DNA from: an uncultured Alphaproteobacteria bacterium
GTDB taxonomy: Bacteria; Pseudomonadota; Alphaproteobacteria; Caulobacterales; Caulobacteraceae
Length of the DNA: 64,000 bases
Assembly: GCA_903909375.1 (NCBI GenBank)
Contig: CAIVVM010000034.1
Location: 124,001 to 188,000, forward strand
Reading direction: 5' to 3'
Below the pieces are notes generated by a model. That model saw nothing but the letters and a program-made list of their open reading frames with translations, was not told where the DNA came from and searched no databases. Every line of letters begins with the position of its first letter. Position 1 is the stretch's first letter. A program made the position numbers and the translations under genes. Positions 57,467 to 64,000 of this stretch are shown here, piece after piece.

Positions 57467-59341
57467 TCAGCCCCTTAGAGTTTCGTAGGCTTCCTGAGCG
57501 GCGATCCACTCTTGTTCGGCAGCCTCCAGGGCGGCTTGCGCCACATTCCTGCGCCGACCCAGCTCCGCAGCCTTTGACGGATCGCTGGCGAAGGTTCCAG
57601 GGTCTGTCAGGCTGCGGTCGATCGCTTCAAGGAGCTCGTTGGCCTTTGCCAGGGCCGCTTCAGCGGTTTCCGCACGGCGACGCGCAGATCCGGTGGGAAC
57701 CTTTGCCTTGGGCGGCGCCGGCGCCGGTGCGACAGGCTCCGGTTCTGCCTTGACCTGGGTCGGACTACGGCCCGCCTGTCTGGCGCGATCCAGCACAAAC
57801 GCCGCATAGTCGGCCATGTCGCCGTCGAAGGGTTCGATCCCGCCGTCGGCGGCCAGCCACAGACGGTCGGCTACGAGTTCCATGAGCGATCGGTCGTGAG
57901 TGATCAGGATCACCGCGCCCTCATAGTCATTCAGGGCGTCCAGCAACGCGCGGCGACTGTCGATATCCAGATGGTTGGTTGGCTCGTCCAGGATCAGGAG
58001 ATGCGGAGCTTCCATGGCCACCAGGTTCAGAAGCAGGCGCGCGCGCTCACCCCCTGATAGATTGGCGACCGTGGTTTCCACCTTGTCGTAGGTGAGCCCG
58101 AACTGCGCCAGGCGGGACCGGCGTTTGGCTTCACTTTCCTCCGGCAACGCCCGTCGGATGATCTCCAGGGGTGTGTCGGTCGGGTCCATGGCCTCGATCT
58201 GGTGCTGGTGGAACCAACCCACCCGCAGCCGCGAACTGCGATGCAGTTTTCCGGACTGGACGGTCAGGGCGCCTGCGACCAGTTTCGCGAAGGTCGATTT
58301 TCCGGCGCCGTTGACGCCCAGAAGGCCGATCCGATCATCGATGTCGAGACGCAGGTCGAGCCGACGCAGGATCGGCGGGCCGCCATAACCGACTGTGGCG
58401 CCCTCCAGGCGGAGAAGCGGCGGGGGCAGGGGGCGTTCAGGCGAGGGCAGCACGAAGGGCGCGACCCGCTCCTCGATCACCGCCGAAACCGGCGGCAATT
58501 TGGCGATCATTTTCAGCCGCGACTGGGCCTGGGTGGCCTTGGATGCCTTGGCGCGGAAACGGTCCACGAAGGATTGAAGATGCTCGCGGCGCGCCTCGAT
58601 CTTGACCCGGGAGGCTTCCTGCAGGCGCATTTTCTCCGAGAGCTGATGCTCGAAGTTGTCATACCCGCCAGGATAGAGGTCGAGCTTGCCGTCCTTCAGA
58701 TGCAGGATGTGGTCGACCGAGTTGTTGAGCAGTTCGCGGTCGTGGCTGATGACAATTGCGGTGTGCGGATATTTCTTCAGCCGCGCCTCAAGCCAGAGCG
58801 CGCCTTCCAGATCAAGATAGTTGGTCGGTTCGTCCAGCAGCAGCAGGTCCGGCGCCGCGAAAAGGCTGGCCGCCAGCGCTACCCGCATCCGCCAGCCGCC
58901 GGAGAATTCAGACATGGGCCGGGCAAGGTCGGCCTGGGAGAACCCCAGACCCGCCAGGATTTCGGAAGCGCGTGACGGAGCCCGGTCGGCGTCAATGTCG
59001 ATCAGGCGGTCGTAAATGTCGCCCAGGTCTTCAGGTGGCGCGGTCTCAAGGCGGGCCAGCAGGTCGGCGCGTTCGACGTCAGCTTCCAGTACCGTGTCCA
59101 GCAGGGTGACGGGAGTGGCCGGATGTTCCTGGTCTACCGATCCGATCCGGGCGGCCTTGGGCATCCCGATCTCGCCGGACCCCGCGGTCAACTGACCCAG
59201 AATCACCTTGAACAGAGTGGATTTGCCCACGCCATTGCGGCCAACGAGACCAACCTTGGCGTCGCGGGGCAGGGTGACAGACGCCTGGTCGAAGAAGCGA
59301 CGTCCCCAGGCGTCGAGGACAAGGTCGTTGATCTGGAGCAT
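57467..59341 (-). CDS. ABC-F family ATPase (YheS/Uup type)
   Basis: 624 residues with two ABC domains and no membrane segment. Domain 1 (about 1-235) has Walker [10 protein letters not shown], signature [10 protein letters not shown] and [15 protein letters not shown]. Domain 2 (about 310-525) has [21 protein letters not shown] and [14 protein letters not shown] charged linker lies between ([24 protein letters not shown]), and a C-terminal coiled coil (about 555-624) ends the protein. ABC-F proteins bind the ribosome and help stalled complexes. It is divergent from ndk. Confidence 0.92.
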   Translation of the reverse strand: MLQINDLVLDAWGRRFFDQASVTLPRDAKVGLVGRNGVGKSTLFKVILGQLTAGSGEIGMPKAARIGSVDQEHPATPVTLLDTVLEADVERADLLARLETAPPEDLGDIYDRLIDIDADRAPSRASEILAGLGFSQADLARPMSEFSGGWRMRVALAASLFAAPDLLLLDEPTNYLDLEGALWLEARLKKYPHTAIVISHDRELLNNSVDHILHLKDGKLDLYPGGYDNFEHQLSEKMRLQEASRVKIEARREHLQSFVDRFRAKASKATQAQSRLKMIAKLPPVSAVIEERVAPFVLPSPERPLPPPLLRLEGATVGYGGPPILRRLDLRLDIDDRIGLLGVNGAGKSTFAKLVAGALTVQSGKLHRSSRLRVGWFHQHQIEAMDPTDTPLEIIRRALPEESEAKRRSRLAQFGLTYDKVETTVANLSGGERARLLLNLVAMEAPHLLILDEPTNHLDIDSRRALLDALNDYEGAVILITHDRSLMELVADRLWLAADGGIEPFDGDMADYAAFVLDRARQAGRSPTQVKAEPEPVAPAPAPPKAKVPTGSARRRAETAEAALAKANELLEAIDRSLTDPGTFASDPSKAAELGRRRNVAQAALEAAEQEWIAAQEAYETLRG

Positions 59342-59496
59342 GGGGTTTCCGTTCGGCGGGGGCTAATAGCAGACGTTTCGCTCCACGTCATGAGCATGCG
59401 GTGGCTTGCCTCAGAGCCGATCTTGGCGATATAGACGCCGCCACCGCGCGGAAGCCTTTCCGCGAACTCCCCCAATCCAGAGCCCCCTCGGAGCCC

Positions 59497-59916
59497 ATGA
59501 CCGAACGCACCTTCTCGATCATCAAGCCGGACGCCACGCGGCGCAACCTGACTGGCAAGGTCAACACGGTGATCGAGGACGCCGGACTGCGCATAGTCGC
59601 CCAGCGCCGCATCCGGATGTCCAGGGCCCAGGCCGAAAAGTTCTATGAGGTCCACAAGGAACGCCCGTTCTTTGGTGAACTGGTGGAATTCATGATGTCC
59701 GCACCGGTCGTGGTGCAGGTTCTCGAAGGCGAGAACGCCGTGGCCCGCTATCGGGAAGTCATGGGCGCCACCAACCCCGCTCAGGCGGCCGAGGGCACGA
59801 TCCGCAAGCTTTATGCGGAAAGCGTCGGCGAGAACTCCGTGCACGGCTCGGACAGTCTCGAAAACGCAAAACTTGAAATGGTACAGTTCTTCACCGAGGC
59901 CGATATCGTCGGCTGA
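59497..59916 (+). CDS. ndk: Nucleoside-diphosphate kinase
   Basis: 139 residues from the ATG at 59497. [30 protein letters not shown] and the catalytic His116 in [12 protein letters not shown] are all standard. It transfers phosphate from ATP to other nucleoside diphosphates through phosphohistidine. The length is normal. The frame is open upstream to 59401 but without family resemblance. Promoters for ndk and the divergent ABC-F gene lie in 59342-59496. Confidence 0.97.
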   Translation: MTERTFSIIKPDATRRNLTGKVNTVIEDAGLRIVAQRRIRMSRAQAEKFYEVHKERPFFGELVEFMMSAPVVVQVLEGENAVARYREVMGATNPAQAAEGTIRKLYAESVGENSVHGSDSLENAKLEMVQFFTEADIVG

Positions 59917-59986
59917 TCTAACGCAACCATACCGGCGCCCGGGGGTTATCTCCGGCGCCGGAACACCCCAACCGAACAAGAGATAG

Positions 59987-60346
59987 ATGCGCGAAAACAA
60001 AGTCCTTCCGGGATTCTCCGAACGACTGGCCGCACAGGCCGAGGCCCGCAAGGCCCTGCTCGAGAAGTTCAAGCCCAAGCCCACCGTCGTCGCTGAGGTC
60101 CTGGAGACCCGTGAAGCCAGAAAGGCCCGCGAACTTGAGGAAGTCCGCGCAAAACGGGCCGCCGAGAAGGAAGCTGCGCGCCTCGCCAAGGAACAGGCGG
60201 AAGCTGAAGCCCGCGCTGCGATCGAGAACGACGAGGAGCTGATGAACCAGCTCCGCCGCGAAGAAAGAAAAGCCCGCAAGGCGCAGGCCAAGGTCGAGGC
60301 TCGTCAGAAGCGCGAGATGAAGTCGCAGATGCGCCGGACCGGCTGA
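59987..60346 (+). CDS. DUF6481-like charged helical protein
   Basis: 119 residues, about half of them charged: Lys, Arg and Glu with Ala, forming one long continuous helix. It begins MRENKVLPGFSERLAAQAEARKALLEKFKPKP and ends with RKAQAKVEARQKREMKSQMRRTG. I recognise the LAAQAEARKALLEKFK start from DUF6481, a family of unknown role in alphaproteobacteria. No cysteine or membrane segment. It follows ndk by 70 bp on the same strand and converges with the nitrile hydratase operon. Confidence 0.7.
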   Translation: MRENKVLPGFSERLAAQAEARKALLEKFKPKPTVVAEVLETREARKARELEEVRAKRAAEKEAARLAKEQAEAEARAAIENDEELMNQLRREERKARKAQAKVEARQKREMKSQMRRTG

Positions 60347-60370
60347 CACCGGCGCCGGCGGTTGCTGGCT

Positions 60371-60706
60371 CTAGAGTGTCACCGGCTGGCCATGTGGCGT
60401 GCGCTGGTAGGCGGCCAGCCAACCCTGCTTGCGAGCATGGAGCTCATCGGCGCGCGCCATTCCATGATCGCCGACGAGGGATTCAAGCGCCGCGACCCAA
60501 TGCTGGTAGTAGCGAGCACCGTCGTCTGAGGGATCTTCCGCCAGTTCGCTGGAAAGCGCCTGGGCCCATTCAGTCCATGTGAACGCGCCGACCTCATGCA
60601 GCTTTATGGTCAGGGCGAAGGCCTGAGCCTGCCAGGGTTCGGCGAAGACGGGGCCTTCCGCGTCCCGCGGCAACCGGGGCAGGTCGAGGATTTCAGGCGG
60701 GTGCAA
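60371..60706 (-). CDS. Nitrile hydratase accessory protein
   Basis: About 111 residues from a TTG at 60706 ([38 protein letters not shown]), overlapping nthB by 14 bp. The segment PVFAEPWQAQAFALTIKLHEVGAFTWTEWAQAL is diagnostic of the beta-subunit-like accessory family that carries the alpha subunit during metal insertion and cysteine oxidation. YYQHWVAALESLV matches the beta N-terminal helix. It lacks any histidine-rich stretch. The upstream continuation of the frame lies over nthB and is not coding. Confidence 0.87.
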   Translation of the reverse strand: MHPPEILDLPRLPRDAEGPVFAEPWQAQAFALTIKLHEVGAFTWTEWAQALSSELAEDPSDDGARYYQHWVAALESLVGDHGMARADELHARKQGWLAAYQRTPHGQPVTL

Positions 60707-61346
60707 GGTAGCTCTCCCAAAGATCCAGCCGGATGGTGTCGATGGCCGAGGCATCCGCACCCCAGAGTTCGCGCGCCTCGAACCTGACCAGATAGAGAGG
60801 CTGCGCCGCCTCACCCTGGCCATGGGCGTTGCTGTCAGGAAACACATGCGCGCCGTGACAGCGCTCCACGACGCCAATGCGACCCCTCACATAGCGAGGC
60901 AGGCGCGTATGACCCGTGGGATTGATGTTCGCCGCCCGTACGCGGTCACCGGGTACAAATTCGGGCCGGGTCGTCGCTTCGCGCTCATAGGACCCGGCCC
61001 GGCTGAGTACGCCTGGCACTGCGGCGGCGGCAAGCAGGGGAGTGGCTCTCGCGCGACCGGGATCTGGCTGGCCGCGCGCCAGTTCATCCGGCGTCACCAA
61101 TCCATGCTTGAGCAGCAGGGCGCAGAGCCCCGTGAGCCACTTCTCGTAGTAACTCATCCGCAGATAGTCCGGCCCCGGGATCAGCTCGCGCTGGTGGCGA
61201 CCCGCGTCGATATTGGACCGCGTGGGGGAGGCCATGGTCATGGCGTGAACCCGGGCTTCCCAGGAATGGTGGAACACCGGCGCATCGGTCTCCGGCGCTA
61301 TCGGACCCAGGCCATGCATTCCGCCCATGTCATGCGCGCCGTTCAT
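60693..61346 (-). CDS. nthB: Nitrile hydratase beta subunit
   Basis: 217 residues. [19 protein letters not shown] is the hallmark N-terminus; [41 protein letters not shown] and the C-terminal SH3-like [29 protein letters not shown] follow. It forms the active heterodimer with the alpha subunit, adding arginines that contact the oxidised cysteine ligands. Its start overlaps the nthA stop by four bases, and its end overlaps the accessory gene. Intact. Confidence 0.94.
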   Translation of the reverse strand: MNGAHDMGGMHGLGPIAPETDAPVFHHSWEARVHAMTMASPTRSNIDAGRHQRELIPGPDYLRMSYYEKWLTGLCALLLKHGLVTPDELARGQPDPGRARATPLLAAAAVPGVLSRAGSYEREATTRPEFVPGDRVRAANINPTGHTRLPRYVRGRIGVVERCHGAHVFPDSNAHGQGEAAQPLYLVRFEARELWGADASAIDTIRLDLWESYLAPA

Positions 61347-61966
61347 ATGAGCGTGGTCCCGATCATGCTGTCGCGACTGACCAGCGCGGCGAGTTCATCC
61401 TCGGTGAGGTTCCCGGTTCCGGCCGGACGTTCCGGGATCACCAGGTAACGGACCTCGGCCGTCGAATCCCAGACGCGGATCTCTGTGTCGTCGGGGAGCA
61501 CGGTCCCGAACTCCGCAAGCACCCCACGGGGATCGATGACGGCGCGTGATCTATAGGGGGCCGACTTGTACCAGACCGGCGGCAACCCCAACACCGGCCA
61601 AGGATAACAGGAACACAGCGTGCAGACGACGAGATTGTGGACCCTGGGGCCGTTCTCGACCGCCACCATGTGCTCGCCTTGCCGCCCGTTGAAATCCAGT
61701 TCTGCGATGGCCGCAGTGGCGTCGTTCATCAATCGGGCGCGGTAGTCGGGGTCTGTCCAGGCGCGGGCGACGACGCGGGCGCCGTTACGCGGCCCAACCC
61801 GGTTTTCATAGTAGTCGACGATCGCGTCGAGCGCGGCGGAATCCACCAGGCCCTTTTCGACGAGCACCGATTCCAGTGCCTTCACCCGAAGCTCTATGTC
61901 CGAGGGAGGGTCCTGACCATGGTGGTGGTCGTGGTCGTGGTGATGGTCGTGGTGGTCATGCGCCAT
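61343..61966 (-). CDS. nthA: Nitrile hydratase alpha subunit, cobalt type, with His-rich N-terminus
   Basis: 207 residues from the ATG at 61966. The metal site is VCTLCSC (Cys115, Cys118, Cys120), with Thr between the first two cysteines as in cobalt enzymes; iron enzymes have Ser. [15 protein letters not shown] and [13 protein letters not shown] follow as expected. The first 16 residues hold ten histidines alternating with aspartates, a stretch absent from standard alpha subunits and suited to binding cobalt or nickel. The enzyme hydrates nitriles to amides in the cytoplasm. It heads an overlapping alpha-beta-accessory operon. Confidence 0.94.
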   Translation of the reverse strand: MAHDHHDHHHDHDHHHGQDPPSDIELRVKALESVLVEKGLVDSAALDAIVDYYENRVGPRNGARVVARAWTDPDYRARLMNDATAAIAELDFNGRQGEHMVAVENGPRVHNLVVCTLCSCYPWPVLGLPPVWYKSAPYRSRAVIDPRGVLAEFGTVLPDDTEIRVWDSTAEVRYLVIPERPAGTGNLTEDELAALVSRDSMIGTTLI

Positions 61967-62060
61967 GTCGTGAATTTGACCCAAGCCGGATCGAAGGTGA
62001 AGAGCGGACGTGACGCTTTGCCGGTTCGCTGCAATGATCGCCGCCGGCAAGGAGGTCGCC

Positions 62061-62699
62061 ATGGACGGACCGCACCTGATCTACTTCTCCGATCCGATGT
62101 GCTCGTGGTGCTACGGGTTCTCGCCCGTGATCGAGGATATCCGGCGAGGCTACGGCAACGCGCTCCCGGTTCGCGTGGTGATGGGTGGGCTGAGGCCGGG
62201 CACGACAACGCCCATGAAGCCGGAAGCCCGACGTGAGATCGTTGGTCACTGGACACACGTGACCGAGGCCGCTGGCGTACCCTTTGATCCGGCGATCCTG
62301 GATCGGGACGGCTTCATCTACGACACGGACCCGGCCGCCCGCGCCGTGGTGGTGGCCCGGCGCCACGGCCAGGACGTCGCCATTCGTTACCTAGCCGCCG
62401 CCCAGAGGGCTTTCTACGCGGAAAACCGTGACATCACGACGCCGCAGGTGCTGGGCGAACTGGCCAGTGATCTTGGCCTCGACCCGGAGGCGTTCCTCGC
62501 GGCCTGGGCGGCCGAGGACGCCAAGCAGGAAACCTGGGGCGACTACGCCCTATCCCAAAGAGCCGGGGTGACCGGCTTTCCTACTCTGGTCGGCGGACCC
62601 AATGATCAGGGCGTCTACGGGGTCGTGACCCGGGGCTATGCCTCGGGCGATCAGGTGATGGGCGTGATCCGGTCCTGGATTTCCAGCATCGCGGCGTGA
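62061..62699 (+). CDS. DsbA-family cytoplasmic thiol oxidoreductase
   Basis: 212 residues from the ATG at 62061, preceded by AAGGAGG six bases upstream; an in-frame start at 62010 is less likely. [18 protein letters not shown] holds the redox pair Cys14-Ser-Trp-Cys17. An inserted helical domain follows and the cis-proline loop is [11 protein letters not shown]. It has no signal peptide, so it is cytoplasmic, like FrnE-type proteins. It is divergent from the nitrile hydratase operon with 94 bp between the starts, which suggests shared control. Confidence 0.88.
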   Translation: MDGPHLIYFSDPMCSWCYGFSPVIEDIRRGYGNALPVRVVMGGLRPGTTTPMKPEARREIVGHWTHVTEAAGVPFDPAILDRDGFIYDTDPAARAVVVARRHGQDVAIRYLAAAQRAFYAENRDITTPQVLGELASDLGLDPEAFLAAWAAEDAKQETWGDYALSQRAGVTGFPTLVGGPNDQGVYGVVTRGYASGDQVMGVIRSWISSIAA

Positions 62700-62712
62700 C
62701 GCCGGGCCGATC

Positions 62713-63987
62713 TCAGCGGCTTGGCTTGCCTGTTTCGCTGTTCATCGGCGGCGGGGGAGACTTTCCATAGTCCATGATCAGCCGGGTCAGCAGGTAGAGG
62801 CGCGGCGTAAGGGACTTCAGATCGAGATACTCCTTGTCGGAATGAAATCCGCCGCCCACAGGCCCCAGCCCATCCAGCGCCGGGACGCCGGCATCCGCCG
62901 CCAGCGCAGACTGCGATGCGCCGCCATTTCCGCCCCGACCGAGTTTGAGCCCGAGGCCCGCGTAGATCGCCTCGGCACGATCGGCCAGCGCGTCCGTTGA
63001 GGCGTTGTTCTGCAGGGGCGGGAAGGAAGTTTCGCGTCGGATCGTCACCTTTGTGTCGGGGATCAGAGGCGCGCGGGCGCCGGCCTCCAGCGCCTGGGCG
63101 ACCTGTTCGGCCTGCGCCTTCTCACGCACACGCACGTTGATGGCGGCCGAGGCGTCTTCGGGAATGATGTTGTACCGCGATCCGGCGGACATCAGCGTCA
63201 GATTGACGGTCATGCCGTCGCCCGTTTTCGGAAAGGGCGCCACAGCCTGCAACTGGTGCATCAGTTCGTCGGCGGCGTTGCGGCCATCCTGCGGCGCTAC
63301 CCCTGCATGGGCGGCGCGGCCCTTCACGTCGATGTAGAAGGTGTTGGAGCCCTTGCGCCAGACTGTGATCACGTCCGGGGCGTCACCCGGCTCGAGGTTG
63401 AGTTCGACGTCTGCATCCTTGAGCAGCCGCGAGATCAGGGCGCGCGTGCCTGGCGACCCACGTTCCTCGGATGTCTCGATAAGGTAGGTGATGGTCTTGA
63501 AGTCCCTGAACCCGGCGTCCTTCAGGATCTGGAGCGCAAACACGGCCTGAACCACGCCGCCTTTCTCGTCGGAGACGCCCGGGCCATAGGCGCGATCACC
63601 GTCAATCCGGAATGGCCACCGCGAGACCGTGCCGGGCTCGAAGACCGTGTCGAGGTGCCCGATCAGCAGGACTCGCCCCTTGCCGCTGCCCGTGAAGGTC
63701 GCCACCAGATTGTCAGGAAGCCCGGGGATCTCCGCCGGGACCATCTCGATCGCGGCGCCCATGGCTCTCAGGCGTTCCGCGAGAAGGGCCGCGACCTTTC
63801 GACCGCCCGCAACATCGCCGGTGCCGCTGTCGATGTTGACGACGGTCTCAAGCAGCTTGAGCTGGTCGTCTCGCACGGCCTCGGCGGCGGCCAGGATCCT
63901 GCTGTCGGCCTTGACGGGCTTTGGAGCCGCCACGACGGGCGTAGTGGCGGCAAGGATGAGCGCCGTCATAACTGCTGTTCGCATCAT
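62713..63987 (-). CDS. M20-family metallopeptidase (glutamate carboxypeptidase-like), secreted
   Basis: 424 residues; either of the first two ATGs could be the start. The signal peptide is MMRTAVMTALILAATTPVVAA. The catalytic domain has the zinc-binding LIGHLDTVF and ETSEERGSPG (base and metal ligands), with GPGVSDEKGG between. The dimerisation domain contains VKGRAAHAGVAP. It resembles carboxypeptidase G2 and other periplasmic amino-acyl hydrolases. It converges with the DsbA-family gene, 13 bp away, and starts close to the right edge of the window. Confidence 0.92.
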   Translation of the reverse strand: MMRTAVMTALILAATTPVVAAPKPVKADSRILAAAEAVRDDQLKLLETVVNIDSGTGDVAGGRKVAALLAERLRAMGAAIEMVPAEIPGLPDNLVATFTGSGKGRVLLIGHLDTVFEPGTVSRWPFRIDGDRAYGPGVSDEKGGVVQAVFALQILKDAGFRDFKTITYLIETSEERGSPGTRALISRLLKDADVELNLEPGDAPDVITVWRKGSNTFYIDVKGRAAHAGVAPQDGRNAADELMHQLQAVAPFPKTGDGMTVNLTLMSAGSRYNIIPEDASAAINVRVREKAQAEQVAQALEAGARAPLIPDTKVTIRRETSFPPLQNNASTDALADRAEAIYAGLGLKLGRGGNGGASQSALAADAGVPALDGLGPVGGGFHSDKEYLDLKSLTPRLYLLTRLIMDYGKSPPPPMNSETGKPSR

Positions 63988-64000
63988 TGAATGGCTCCGG

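Overview
The window is a high-GC bacterial chromosome segment with dense, mostly house-keeping gene content. It looks like an alphaproteobacterium of the order Caulobacterales (Caulobacter/Phenylobacterium type). The signs are an RNase E with an acidic insertion in its S1 domain and a C-terminal GWW motif, the block rne / amiC / PBP1A / prfB / bactofilin / M23 peptidase, a long suf operon led by an Rrf2 regulator, a TonB-dependent receptor, and REPIN-type palindromic repeats between genes. No tRNA, rRNA, CRISPR array, prophage or transposase was seen. Genus-level assignment is inference.

Layout. 1-2326: accC (cut by the window edge), accB and aroQ on the minus strand, divergent from thiS-thiG. 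2327-3456: an intergenic REPIN and an uncharacterised gene. 3457-5475: a TonB-dependent receptor. 5483-13325, minus: RNase E, an M48/TPR periplasmic protease, a DsbA-like lipoprotein, an FAD monooxygenase and an aldehyde dehydrogenase. 13743-23587: cell-envelope and translation genes, namely amiC, a class A PBP, prfB with its programmed frameshift, bactofilin with an overlapping M23 peptidase, bcp, tyrS and anmK. 23692-29083: a Baeyer-Villiger monooxygenase, a two-component system, an NTF2-like protein, a second REPIN and an alpha/beta hydrolase.

29242-36020 is a tightly coupled eight-gene Fe-S assembly operon (rrf2, nifS-like, sufB, sufC, sufD, sufS, sufT, sufA). 36083-42237 holds a 2TM protein, an enoyl-CoA hydratase, a GGDEF protein, a DEAD-box helicase, a broken phosphotransferase gene and a class III CoA-transferase. 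42246-46053 is a Pseudomonas-style polyhydroxyalkanoate cluster (phaZ, phaC, a phaD-like regulator, a phaI/F-like phasin) whose synthase looks like class II. 46262-56879: parE, an M61 peptidase, glnA and glnB, then a thiolase-like protein, a histidine phosphatase, NAD(P)HX repair enzyme and a HAD phosphatase. 57236-63987: a small conserved protein, an ABC-F ATPase, ndk, a DUF6481-type protein, a cobalt-type nitrile hydratase operon with a histidine-rich alpha subunit, a divergent DsbA-family protein and an M20 peptidase.

Items most worth a second look are the class II-like pha cluster, the nitrile hydratase operon with its His-rich leader and divergent thiol oxidoreductase, the two REPIN families, the hairpin-rich gene-free stretches (rne leader, 56970-57065), the TetR gene that lacks a normal start codon, and the internally deleted kinase pseudogene. 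I found no wholly new multi-gene system that I could defend.
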